A stretch of 64,000 bases of DNA. Origin: Arthrobacter sp. SLBN-100 (GTDB taxonomy: Bacteria; Actinomycetota; Actinomycetes; Actinomycetales; Micrococcaceae). The stretch is from contig NZ_VFMY01000001.1 in assembly GCF_006715305.1 (NCBI RefSeq), positions 1,488,001 to 1,552,000 of the forward strand, written 5' to 3'. This document shows, one piece after another, positions 42,684 through 52,529 of this stretch. The translations under genes and the position numbers were made by a program. The stretch's first letter is position 1. Each line of letters begins with the position of its first letter. A model generated the notes under the pieces. The model was not told the origin of the DNA and did not search any database. It saw only the letters and a program-made list of their open reading frames with translations.

Positions 42684-44762
42684 TCAGCTCCAGCCTGTCG
42701 CGGCGAGGAGGCGCTGTTCAAACATGGGGATCATGGTCTCAACGTAGGTCCGGGTGAGATGGTTGTCGTCCTTATAGACGTACACATTTCCCACCACCCC
42801 CGGGCAGATGCCGCGCGCGCAGATGAAGTCGCTCAGGTCCATCAGGTGGAGCCCCTCGACTTTGCCCCGGTAGCCCTCCAGCGGGGACGGGTCCGCCAGG
42901 GATTCCGCCAGGGGAACGCTGCACTCGTGGGCATCCGCGCCGTTGCGCTGGACGCACTCGGGCATGTTGAAGGTGAACCGCGGGTTGTCCCGGATCCCCA
43001 CAATCTCGATGCCCGCGTCGGCGAACGGCCGCACGCCGTCCAGGTACGCCGGCACCTCGGTCTCGAATGGCGCTTCCTCATGCGTCAGCGATGCCACGGT
43101 GAACACCGCCTCCGGCCGGTGTTCCAGGACGTAGGCGGCGCTGGCCTGGTTGTACGCGTTGCATTCGGCATTCCGGGTTTCCGATTCGGCGCCGAAGCGG
43201 CAGGCCGGCATCAGCAGCGTCACCAGTTCCCAGCCGCGCGCGGCCGCGATGGGGGCGAGGGCGCCCAGGTACTGCTGTGAGTGCGAATCACCCAGGACCA
43301 CAATGCGCTTGGTCACTTCCCCTTCCGGGACTGCCTGCCGGCAGCCCTCCAGGATGGGATTGCTGGTGGCATTGGCGCCGACGCACGGAGCCTGGATGCC
43401 TGCCCAGTCATTGTCCAGCGCGGCGGGGCCCGGGATGATCCTGGCATCGGCAGCGGGTACCGCGGCGTTCTCCGGACTGAGCGCCGCCGCCCCGGGCGTG
43501 AGCTCCCGCGGCTGCGCCGCCGTCGCGCTTTCCTCTGCGGTAAGCGTGGTCTGCCAGACGGCCACGGGACCTGCCAGCAGGGCGCCGCAGGCAATAATCA
43601 CGACGGCGGTGCGCCGGGCCCGCAGCTTGGGCCAGTGCCAGTCCCGCAGCGGCTTTTCCACGAAGCGGGTGGTGAGGACGGCCAGGACCACGGACGCTCC
43701 AACGATTGCCAGGCCCTGGACCAGGTTGGGCGCCTCGACCCCGGTGGCGGCGAGCGCCAATACCAGGACAGGCCAGTGCCACAGGTACAGGGCGTAGGAA
43801 TTGTCCCCCAGCGCCACCAGCGGTTTGCTGCTGAGGAACCTGTCCACGCCGAAGCGGCTGCCGGTTTGCCCGGCGGTGATGATGGCCGCACCGGCCAGCG
43901 TGGGCCAGAGCGCCACGTATCCGGGGAAGGAACGGTCCACGGTCAGCAGCAGTCCGCAGGAGACCATGGCCGCCAGCCCCGCCCAGCCCAGCACCACCCG
44001 CAGCCCTCGTCCCGGTTTGAGGTAGGGCAGCGCAAGGGCCAGCAGGGACCCCAGCGCGAACTCCCACAGGCGGGCGCGGGTATCGAAGTAGGCATACGCC
44101 TGGTTGCTGGCCGTCTGCTCCACCGAGTAGGCGAGCGAAAAGGCGAACGCCGCGGCGAAGACCACCGCCAGCAGTCCACGGTAGGTCACGCGGGCGCCGC
44201 CCGGAACCCGGCGCAACAGCGCCAGCAGCCCCGCAGCGCTGGCGAAGATCACCGGCCAGAGGATGAACACCTGGCCTTGGATGGAGAGCGACCAGAAGTG
44301 CTGGAGGGGGCTGGCGCCGGCGTGGTCCTGGGCGTAGTAGTCAACGGCGGTGTCGGCGAGCAGCCAGTTCTGGCTGTACAGCAGCGACGCCCAGGCCTGG
44401 TCCAGCACCTGCGGCCAGCGGCTCTGCGGCAGGATCAGCCACGTTCCGGCAAGGACGCCCAGGATCACCACGACGGCGGCCGGCAACAGCCGCTTGAACA
44501 GGTGCAGCCAGTGCGCCAGGAGTCCGAACGGGCGCCCCGCTTCGGCTTTCCGGACGAACGAAAGTGTGAGCAGGAAGGCAGAGATCAGCAGGAAAATGTC
44601 CACTCCGCCGGATACCCGGCCCAGCCACACATGGTAGGCCACCACCATCAGCACGGCGAGCGCCCGGAGCCCCTGCACCTCGGGCCGGAAGGTTGGCTTC
44701 CGGCCCTTGGTTGTGGCTCCGGGCAGGGGTTTGGCTGCAGCCTCTGTTCTCGCTACCGACAC
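42684..44762 (-). CDS. Membrane acyltransferase with C-terminal SGNH domain (OafA/AT3 type)
   Basis: A 692-residue protein. Residues ~20-400 hold about ten helices of acyltransferase-3: FRPEVQGLRALAVLMVVAYHVWLGRVSGGVDIF with the conserved His, and SLSIQGQVFILWPVIF. An extracytoplasmic SGNH hydrolase-like domain follows: IVVLGDSHSQQYLGALAPIA (block I Ser) and KDDNHLTRTYVETM (Asp/His). Such proteins O-acetylate surface polysaccharides or peptidoglycan. GTG start with GAGG seven bases upstream; the gene follows the monooxygenase gene by nine bases and may be co-transcribed. Confidence 0.9.
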   Translation of the reverse strand: MSVARTEAAAKPLPGATTKGRKPTFRPEVQGLRALAVLMVVAYHVWLGRVSGGVDIFLLISAFLLTLSFVRKAEAGRPFGLLAHWLHLFKRLLPAAVVVILGVLAGTWLILPQSRWPQVLDQAWASLLYSQNWLLADTAVDYYAQDHAGASPLQHFWSLSIQGQVFILWPVIFASAAGLLALLRRVPGGARVTYRGLLAVVFAAAFAFSLAYSVEQTASNQAYAYFDTRARLWEFALGSLLALALPYLKPGRGLRVVLGWAGLAAMVSCGLLLTVDRSFPGYVALWPTLAGAAIITAGQTGSRFGVDRFLSSKPLVALGDNSYALYLWHWPVLVLALAATGVEAPNLVQGLAIVGASVVLAVLTTRFVEKPLRDWHWPKLRARRTAVVIIACGALLAGPVAVWQTTLTAEESATAAQPRELTPGAAALSPENAAVPAADARIIPGPAALDNDWAGIQAPCVGANATSNPILEGCRQAVPEGEVTKRIVVLGDSHSQQYLGALAPIAAARGWELVTLLMPACRFGAESETRNAECNAYNQASAAYVLEHRPEAVFTVASLTHEEAPFETEVPAYLDGVRPFADAGIEIVGIRDNPRFTFNMPECVQRNGADAHECSVPLAESLADPSPLEGYRGKVEGLHLMDLSDFICARGICPGVVGNVYVYKDDNHLTRTYVETMIPMFEQRLLAATGWS

Positions 44763-44771
44763 AAATAGACC

Positions 44772-45878
44772 TCACTGGCGCATGGACAAAACATCGATTC
44801 TATCCAATTGGGGTATTTTCCCTGCCAGGTACCGCGCGTCGCGGACGATCCCCGGGAAAGTTGCCGATGCCACGGAGTACATAAAATTCTGTCCCAGCAA
44901 GAACAGGCCCGGCGAGTTCAGTACTACGCCGCGGTGCTGCTGCAGGCCTCCCCCGGCGTCCAGCAACCCAAGATCAATCCAGTCGAAGTCGTCCCGGAAA
45001 CCGGTACACCAGATGATGTTTGCTACCTCCGGCCGCGATCCGTCAGCCAGGACCGGCCGGCCATCGGCGACACCGGCAACCCGCGGCACGAAATGGACGC
45101 CGGCAGCCGCGAGATCCTTGGCTTTGGTCCGGATCAGTGGGGTACCCTGAGCTTTGAGAGCCGGTGCGGCCTTGCGGCCCACGGGCGTGCCAAGGCTGAG
45201 GACGTGCAGGCCGGCGAACCGCACGATCGGCAGGAAGAAGCGCGCTGCAGTGCGGCCATGCTTCACGGGGATTTCACTGGGAGCCCTTGCGGCTACGAAG
45301 GTGGGGTGGGTGCGGCAGACCTCACGGGCGATTTCGGCGCCTGAGTTCCCCAGTCCCACCACCAGGACAGGCCCGTCCTGCAGCTGGCCCGGATTTTTGT
45401 AGGCGCTGGAATGGAAATGGACTATGGCCGGTGACACATCGGCGGAGAAGGCCGGGACTTTGGGCCGGCGCTCTGCTCCGTTGGCCACCACCACGTTCCG
45501 GGCTTCCCAGCGGTTGCCGTTGGAGGCTGCGATGTAGCGCTCCCCGTCCTGCCAGAGACGCTCCACCCGGACGCCGGTGCACACCGGGAGGTCCAAGGCG
45601 GCGGCATATCCTTCGAGATAATCGGCTACCTCGTCCTTGGTGGGGAAGGACAGCGGATCGGCGGGGAACGGGAATCCGGGCAGGCCGTTGTACTTGGCCG
45701 GGGTAAACACGCGGAGCGAATCCCACCGCTGCCGCCATGCGTCCCCGACCCGGGGGTTCGCGTCAAGGATGACAAACTTCCGACCCTGCTCCTTGAGGTG
45801 GTAGCCGATGGCAAGGCCGGCCTGTCCCCCTCCAATGACCATCGTGTCCAGCATGCCGGTCACGTTGCTGTTGTTCAT
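44772..45878 (-). CDS. Flavin-containing monooxygenase / NAD(P)-FAD oxidoreductase
   Basis: A 368-residue flavoprotein. N-terminal FAD motif MVIGGGQAGLAIGYHLKEQGRKFVILDANPRVGDAWR and a second dinucleotide motif VLVVGLGNSGAEIAREV for NADPH are both present. WDSLRVFTPAKYNGLPGFPFP and IIWCTGFRDDFDWIDL are seen in YUCCA/Baeyer-Villiger-like FMOs (CzcO group). The substrate is unknown. TAGGAG precedes the ATG by seven bases; the start overlaps the stop of the upstream membrane protein, so the two are coupled. Confidence 0.87.
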   Translation of the reverse strand: MNNSNVTGMLDTMVIGGGQAGLAIGYHLKEQGRKFVILDANPRVGDAWRQRWDSLRVFTPAKYNGLPGFPFPADPLSFPTKDEVADYLEGYAAALDLPVCTGVRVERLWQDGERYIAASNGNRWEARNVVVANGAERRPKVPAFSADVSPAIVHFHSSAYKNPGQLQDGPVLVVGLGNSGAEIAREVCRTHPTFVAARAPSEIPVKHGRTAARFFLPIVRFAGLHVLSLGTPVGRKAAPALKAQGTPLIRTKAKDLAAAGVHFVPRVAGVADGRPVLADGSRPEVANIIWCTGFRDDFDWIDLGLLDAGGGLQQHRGVVLNSPGLFLLGQNFMYSVASATFPGIVRDARYLAGKIPQLDRIDVLSMRQ

Positions 45879-46222
45879 GGCTTTGCTCCTATTTCACTGG
45901 CAGGGATTCCTGCGGCTGAGCCTTCCTGTTGTCCCGCTGGCATGGCCGCTCCGACGCGCCTTTCCGGTTCCCTGTAGCGCAGCCACCAGGCAAGCATCAG
46001 GGCAGAGGCCAGGACGTAGGCGAGGTGGAGGACCCAGATGGGTCCGGCCGGGAGGTGGAACACATAAACGGAGTGCACCGCGTTGGCCACATTGCTCAGG
46101 ACCAGGTTCCCCAGGCTGTAGGAGGCAAGGTCCCGCGTACGGGCGGCTTTGGCCAGCATGGGCAGCATTCCTGCGGCAAACAGCACCGTGGAAAGCGTGC
46201 CGGCAAGGACTGGAAGGTTCAT
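45875..46222 (-). CDS. Small PQ-loop/SemiSWEET-like membrane protein
   Basis: A 115-residue protein with three hydrophobic helices: VLAGTLSTVLFAAGMLPMLAKAARTRDLASYS, LGNLVLSNVANAVHSVYVFHLP and IWVLHLAYVLASALMLAWWLRY. The LPMLAKA...SYS segment resembles the PQ-loop half-transporters (SemiSWEETs), though the Gln of the PQ pair is Met. The C-terminal ~35 residues are polar. Coupled by a 4-base overlap with the flavin monooxygenase. TAGCCT lies six bases before the ATG. The family call is tentative. Confidence 0.55.
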   Translation of the reverse strand: MNLPVLAGTLSTVLFAAGMLPMLAKAARTRDLASYSLGNLVLSNVANAVHSVYVFHLPAGPIWVLHLAYVLASALMLAWWLRYREPERRVGAAMPAGQQEGSAAGIPASEIGAKP

Positions 46223-46228
46223 GCTTTG

Positions 46229-46234
46229 AGGCTA
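46229..46234 (-). promoter_or_regulatory. -10 box (TAGCCT) of leaderless PQ-loop-like gene
   Basis: TAGCCT, six bases, ATG at 46222. Confidence 0.5.
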
Positions 46235-46317
46235 TGGCCGGGGCCTGCTGCTCCGCGTCGCCCAAATCATGCAAATTGTACTCAGGGCTTGATGGGTATT
46301 TTTACGCAGTCCCGGCG

Positions 46318-47952
46318 TTATCCCGCGATCCGGTGCTCAAAGGCATACCTGGTGGCGGCGGCCCGGGAGGACAGGCCCAGCTTCAGGAAGATATTGCTGA
46401 TGTGCCGGGCCACGGTCTTCTCACTGAGATAGAGTTCGGCGGCGATGGCGCGGTTCCCCTTGCCGGTGGCAACGAGCCGAAGCACTTCGGTTTCCCTCGG
46501 GGACAGCGGTCCCCTGGCGCCATCTGCGCCTTCCCGCATGAGCGACGCCGCCCAGGCTGCCGCGGGCGCTGCACCCAGTTCCAGCAACTCCGCGTGTGCG
46601 GCCTCGAAGTCCATGAGCGCTGACGGTTCGTCGCCAAGAGCGCGGCAAGCACAGCCGATCAAGACCCGGCAGCGCGCGGCTTCATACGGCACACCGAGTT
46701 CGCGCCACAGCTTCCAGGCCTGCCTGATGGCTGGTGCGCCGCCCGCCGGATCACCCTCGGCGAGCCGGACGGCCCCCTCGGCCTGGCCGGCCACCGCACG
46801 GACCATGGGCATGGGGCATTCCCGGGCGAAGGCTGCCAGCTCGTCGGCGCCGCGCCGTGCCGCTTCCACATCTGAGGCGGCGAGTTCGATCTCCACCAGG
46901 GCAGGCAACAGATGGCGGCGGGTGGCTGTGTCCGCAACGCCGGCGGCCCTGCGGATCATGGACTGCGCCTGCTTCGCGTCCCCGCGCGCCAGGGAGAGGA
47001 GCGCAAGGCCAGGCTGTGGCTCGTAGCCGCTTCGGGCCGCTTCCCGGTAAGAAGCCGCGGCCGCGTCCAGGTCGCCCCTGAGCCGTTGCACTTCTCCCTG
47101 CTGGTAGTAGCCCCCGTAAAGCGCCTGCGGATCGCCCTGGGTGGAACGGCCTTGAGCTATGGCCGCCGCCTCCAGCGCCTCGGCCCAGGCTCCATGCAGC
47201 CGAAAGAGCTCGGCCCGGTGCGACTGGCACTGGCCGCTGAACGTCACCATGTCCGAGCGGGTACGGCACCAGCGGTCAAGCGCCGCCGTCCATTCCAGGG
47301 CCCGTTCCAGGTCGAAGGCCAGGTGGCAGTTGCCAATGACTGCACAGTAGGCAATTCCGGCCGGGACCGCGGACAGTTCTCCCGCTGTCACGGCCACCAT
47401 AACCTCGTCGAACATTCGAAGGCCCTCGTCGTTGCGCCCCAGCATAAGTGTCGCCTGGCCCATACCGATGAGGGCCAGCGCCGACACGTCTTTGTCCTGG
47501 AATTTCTGGCCAATGTCCGCAACCTGGGCGAAGGTCTGCAGGGCACCGGCAGGGTCGCCACTGTAGAGCTTGCCCAATGCCACCGGCACGAGCAGGAGCC
47601 CTTGGACGGAGTGTGGCGCGTCCAGCTCATCCGAGAGCCTTTGCCCGCGGGCGAACCAGCCGCCGGCCCGGGACGTTTCCCGCAGATGCATCAGGTGCAT
47701 CCCCATCCAGCCGGCGCAGCGGACGGCACCAACGATGTCGCCGACAACCAGGTACTCTTCGTGGGCGCGGGTGAGGGTTTCCAGTCCTGCGGCCGTATTG
47801 CCGGTCAGTATCTCGGCGGTGGCGAGCCGTTCCAGGTCAGGTGCAGGCAGCCCGCCCCGCTGGTCGGCGTCGCGGAAGTTTTCATAGGCCTCGGTCCAGC
47901 GGTTTTCGCGGAATGCTGACCTGCCCTGGTCGATGCCCGTCTCAGCTGACAC
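46318..47952 (-). CDS. LuxR-type regulator with long TPR-like sensor region
   Basis: A 544-residue protein. Residues 1-450 are helical repeats (FRENRWTEAYENFRDADQRGGLPAPDLERLATAEILTGN... and similar), a TPR/MalT-like sensor, with no nucleotide-binding motif visible. The C-terminal HTH is LSPRETEVLRLVATGKGNRAIAAELYLSEKTVARHISNIFLKLGLSSRAAATRYAFEH. The GTG at 47952 has AGGAGG four bases upstream, and the longer frame upstream is unsupported. It lies upstream of the PQ-loop/FMO pair on the same strand, its most likely target; inference. Confidence 0.87.
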   Translation of the reverse strand: MSAETGIDQGRSAFRENRWTEAYENFRDADQRGGLPAPDLERLATAEILTGNTAAGLETLTRAHEEYLVVGDIVGAVRCAGWMGMHLMHLRETSRAGGWFARGQRLSDELDAPHSVQGLLLVPVALGKLYSGDPAGALQTFAQVADIGQKFQDKDVSALALIGMGQATLMLGRNDEGLRMFDEVMVAVTAGELSAVPAGIAYCAVIGNCHLAFDLERALEWTAALDRWCRTRSDMVTFSGQCQSHRAELFRLHGAWAEALEAAAIAQGRSTQGDPQALYGGYYQQGEVQRLRGDLDAAAASYREAARSGYEPQPGLALLSLARGDAKQAQSMIRRAAGVADTATRRHLLPALVEIELAASDVEAARRGADELAAFARECPMPMVRAVAGQAEGAVRLAEGDPAGGAPAIRQAWKLWRELGVPYEAARCRVLIGCACRALGDEPSALMDFEAAHAELLELGAAPAAAWAASLMREGADGARGPLSPRETEVLRLVATGKGNRAIAAELYLSEKTVARHISNIFLKLGLSSRAAATRYAFEHRIAG

Positions 47953-48064
47953 CAGGCCTCCTTTCGGATACCACCCGCCCAGCCGGGCCCCGTCGCCGCG
48001 CCCTGCACGCAACGGCACTTAAGCGCCACGGTACGCCCGCGGCACGGGTGAGACAAGCGCCTGG

Positions 48065-49588
48065 TTACGAACGCAGCAGCGCGCGCAGCGTCTGAATGGT
48101 GTCCGCCTCCGCCGCCGTTTTGTCGTCGCGGTAGCGCTTGACGCGCGCGAAGCGAAGTGCGATTCCGCCCGGATAGCGCGGGGACTGCTGCACGCCGTCA
48201 ATCGCGATTTCCACCACGGTGACGGGTTCCACCCAGACGGTGCCCGCGGTGCGCCGCACCTCCAGCTCCTGGAACCGCCCGGTCTGCCATTGCAGCAGCG
48301 CGTCCGTGAGGCCTTTGAAAGTTTTGCCCACCATCACGTAACCGCCGGGTTTCCCGAACTCGCCCGTGGGATCAAGCGCGCCCAGGTGCAGATTGGAGAG
48401 CAGCCCGGTGCGCCGTCCCGACCCCCACTCGCAGGCAAGCACCACCAGGTCGTAGGTGAGCACCGGCTTCACCTTGATCCAGTTGGAGCCGCGACGGCCG
48501 GCAGCGTAGGCGGAGCCCACCGCCTTCACCATCACACCCTCGTGGCCGGCGGCGAGCGCATCGCGGGACACCCGCTCGGCAACAGCAGCGTCGGCCGTGA
48601 CCTCCCCGGGAATCCGGTGCCCGGGGGCGATGCGTTCGAGCACGCTGATGCGCGTGGACAGCGGTTCGTCCAGCAGGTCGCGCCCGTCGATGTGCAGCAC
48701 GTCGAAGAACCACGGGTGCAGCAGGGTGGTGCGCGCCGCGTCAGCGCCGAAGCGGGACATGGTCTCCTGGAAGGGCCGCGGCCCGCCGTCCTCATCGAGG
48801 GCGAGGGTCTCGCCGTCGAGGATCACATCGCGCACCGGCAGCCCTCGCACCACGTCCACCACCTCCGGCAGCCGATGGGTTACTTCAGCCAGGGTGCGCG
48901 TGTAGATGCGGACATCGTCGCCGACGCGGTGCACCTGGATGCGTGCGCCGTCGAGCTTGTATTCCACTGACGCTTCCCCCGTGACCTCCAGCGCCGCGGG
49001 CACGCTGGCTGCGGTTGCGGCGAGCATGGGCTGCACCGGACGGCCCACCACGAGGCCGACGGCGTCCAGCTGGGCCGCCGTGCCGGTGAGCGCCAGCAGG
49101 GCGGTTCCGCCCAGATCCCCGGAGAGCATGGCCGCGCGGCGTACGGCGTCCACGGGCCGGTCTGCGGCGCGGGCCACGGCGTCCGTCAGCACACCCTCCA
49201 GCGCACCGGTCCGCAATTCTCCAAGCAGCACGCCGGCGATGAATGCCTGCTCTCGTTCCGTGGCTGCCGCGGTGAGCGTCCGGAGGGTCGCGGCGCGCTC
49301 GGCGGTGGATCCGGCGCCGGCAGCCCCGAGCAGCCGGTCGAAAGCAGCGTCGAGGTCGGCCACAGTAAGACTGGGCTCAACAGCCGGCTCCCCCATCGCC
49401 GCTGACATGCCGCGCCAGCCTATCCCTACCCGGCCCTGGCGCGGCTTGGCAACCAGCAAGCCCAGCGCCGTCGCGATCTCGGCGGGTTCCAGCCGGCGCA
49501 GCAGGTCTGCCAGTGCCTCCACCTTCGCAAGCCGGGAGCGGGTGGACGTCACGGCATCCGCGGTCTTCACAAGCTCGTCGAGCAGCAT
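48065..49588 (-). CDS. ATP-dependent DNA ligase (LigB type)
   Basis: A 507-residue ligase. The N-terminal helical DNA-binding domain ends around residue 180. The adenylation domain has motif I EYKLDGARIQVHR with the AMP-accepting Lys, then ILDGETLALDEDGGPRPFQ and EGVMVKAVGSAYAAGRRGSNWIKVKP (motifs IIIa-V). The C-terminal OB domain ends ...SPRYPGGIALRFARVKRYRDDK. Actinobacteria use NAD-dependent LigA for replication, so this enzyme is a repair ligase similar to mycobacterial LigB. It is monocistronic. Confidence 0.94.
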   Translation of the reverse strand: MLLDELVKTADAVTSTRSRLAKVEALADLLRRLEPAEIATALGLLVAKPRQGRVGIGWRGMSAAMGEPAVEPSLTVADLDAAFDRLLGAAGAGSTAERAATLRTLTAAATEREQAFIAGVLLGELRTGALEGVLTDAVARAADRPVDAVRRAAMLSGDLGGTALLALTGTAAQLDAVGLVVGRPVQPMLAATAASVPAALEVTGEASVEYKLDGARIQVHRVGDDVRIYTRTLAEVTHRLPEVVDVVRGLPVRDVILDGETLALDEDGGPRPFQETMSRFGADAARTTLLHPWFFDVLHIDGRDLLDEPLSTRISVLERIAPGHRIPGEVTADAAVAERVSRDALAAGHEGVMVKAVGSAYAAGRRGSNWIKVKPVLTYDLVVLACEWGSGRRTGLLSNLHLGALDPTGEFGKPGGYVMVGKTFKGLTDALLQWQTGRFQELEVRRTAGTVWVEPVTVVEIAIDGVQQSPRYPGGIALRFARVKRYRDDKTAAEADTIQTLRALLRS

Positions 49589-49647
49589 GGGATCAGTCTG
49601 CCACGAGGACTCTGGACAGGGCCCGGGGGCTGCCCCACACTGGACCC

Positions 49648-50250
49648 GTGGGAATCATCGTTGCGAACCTGTTCCTTACCCTGGACGGCGTGTATCAGGC
49701 GCCCGGCGGCCGGGAAGAGGACACTGAGGGCAACTTCACCTTCGGCGGCTGGCAGGCGCCGGTGTCCGATGACGAGGCCGGCGCGGCCATCGGCGAGGAG
49801 ATCGCCAAGATTGACGCCCTGCTTCTGGGCCGGAAAACCTATGACATCTTCGCCGCCTACTGGCCCCACCAGTCCGACGAGATCGGGGGCACGCTCAACC
49901 GGGTGCCCAAGTTCGTCGTGTCCCATAGCCTGGCCGCTCCCGGCTGGGCGGGCACCAAGGTGCTGCCGGATGCCACGGCTGCGGGAAGGCTCCGCGAAGA
50001 GTACGGCGAGGTGCACATGTTCGGCAGCGGCGTCCTCATCCGTTCACTGCTCGCGGCCAACGTGCTGGACCGCCTCCACCTCTGGCTCTATCCGGTGACC
50101 TTGGGGCAGGGCAAGCGTCTCTTCGACGCCGGGACCATCCCCGCCGCCTTCCGCCTCGCCGAGCCCGCGCGCAGCTTTCCCAAGGGGTCGGTGTCGCTGG
50201 TGTACGAGCGCGCGGGCGATGTTGAGACACGGGACATGGCGGCCACGTAG
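49648..50250 (+). CDS. Dihydrofolate reductase family protein (RibD C-terminal domain)
   Basis: A 200-residue protein. GIIVANLFLTLDGVYQAPGG at the N-terminus, ALLLGRKTYDIFAAYWPHQ, VVSHSL and VHMFGSGVLIRSLLAANVLDRLHLWLYPVTLGQGKRLF match the YyaP/YwjB RibD_C group. True DHFR catalytic residues are not evident, so reductase activity on an unknown substrate is assumed. The GTG at 49648 is used; a CACACT six bases upstream may be a weak -10. The frame upstream is antisense to the ligase gene. Confidence 0.85.
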   Translation: MGIIVANLFLTLDGVYQAPGGREEDTEGNFTFGGWQAPVSDDEAGAAIGEEIAKIDALLLGRKTYDIFAAYWPHQSDEIGGTLNRVPKFVVSHSLAAPGWAGTKVLPDATAAGRLREEYGEVHMFGSGVLIRSLLAANVLDRLHLWLYPVTLGQGKRLFDAGTIPAAFRLAEPARSFPKGSVSLVYERAGDVETRDMAAT

Positions 50251-50274
50251 CCCGGGAACCTTCGCCGGACACCA

Positions 50275-50309
50275 AAAAACCGGCCCAGCGGGATGCTGGA
50301 CCGGTTTTT
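50275..50309. terminator. Bidirectional intrinsic terminator between DHFR-like gene and groEL
   Basis: AAAAACCGG-C-CCAGC pairs with GCTGG-A-CCGGTTTTT with one C-A mismatch and a 5-base loop; the stem has A-runs and T-runs at its ends in both directions. Confidence 0.85.
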
Positions 50310-50323
50310 ATGGGGACTGCAGG

Positions 50324-51934
<1,611 letters not shown>

Positions 51935-52008
51935 TCAGTCCTTTCAAGACAGAACCCCGCGCAGCTGACCAGCAGAAGGCATGACCAGCGGCACGGGGAT
52001 CCGAAGAG

Positions 52009-52305
52009 TTACTTTACGACGATCGCCAGGACGTCGCGGGCGGACAGCACGAGGTATTCGGTGCCGCTGTGCTTGACTTCGGTTCCGCCGTACTTGGAGT
52101 AGATAACAACGTCGCCCTCGGCAACGTCGAGCGGGACGCGGTTGCCGTTGTCGTCAAAGCGGCCGGGGCCTACTGCAACAACTTCGCCTTCCTGGGGCTT
52201 CTCCTGCGCGGAGTCCGGGATGACCAGGCCGGAAGCCGTGGTCTGCTCGGCTTCGAGCGGGCGGACAACAATACGATCCTCAAGAGGCTTAATAGAGACC
52301 GACAC
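52009..52305 (-). CDS. groES: Co-chaperonin GroES
   Basis: A 98-residue protein: [44 protein letters not shown] with the mobile loop ([10 protein letters not shown]), and [14 protein letters not shown]. It caps GroEL. GTG start with AAGGAGAGG upstream. Transcribed from a promoter that overlaps two CIRCE elements, so HrcA-controlled with groEL. Confidence 0.97.
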   Translation of the reverse strand: MSVSIKPLEDRIVVRPLEAEQTTASGLVIPDSAQEKPQEGEVVAVGPGRFDDNGNRVPLDVAEGDVVIYSKYGGTEVKHSGTEYLVLSARDVLAIVVK

Positions 52306-52415
52306 TCGGACCTCTCCTTTTCGTCAGCAAATTCGTGGACTGGAAAGCTTCCCGCCGTGGCTGGCAAACCGTCGTCGCGGTGCCGGCAGCAGCCTGGCTG
52401 GCAGCTCTTCATGTG

Positions 52416-52442
52416 TTAGCACCCTCCTAGGGAGAGTGCTAA
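52416..52442. promoter_or_regulatory. CIRCE element 1 of groESL
   Basis: TTAGCACCC, nine bases, GAGTGCTAA: one mismatch to consensus in the left arm. It starts five bases past the -10 box, over the transcription start. Confidence 0.92.
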
Positions 52443-52447
52443 TGAAG

Positions 52448-52476
52448 ACTCTATGTAAGGGTTAGCACTCGGTCAA
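52448..52476 (-). promoter_or_regulatory. groES promoter
   Basis: Minus strand: TTGACC (52471-52476), 17-base spacer, TAGAGT (52448-52453). The -35 lies in the spacer of CIRCE element 2, and the promoter spacer contains that element's left arm. Confidence 0.75.
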
Positions 52477-52488
52477 GGCGAGTGCCAG
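52462..52488. promoter_or_regulatory. CIRCE element 2 of groESL
   Basis: TTAGCACTC, nine bases, GAGTGCCAG: left arm perfect, right arm with two mismatches. It covers the -35 region of the groES promoter. Confidence 0.85.
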
Positions 52489-52517
52489 CGTTTCGTCATC
52501 TGCGAACCGTCCATGTG

Positions 52518-52523
52518 TACATT
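52518..52523 (+). promoter_or_regulatory. -10 box (TACATT) of leaderless DMT gene
   Basis: TACATT, six bases, GTG at 52530; its upstream region is CIRCE element 2. Confidence 0.5.
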
Positions 52524-52529
52524 TGACCG

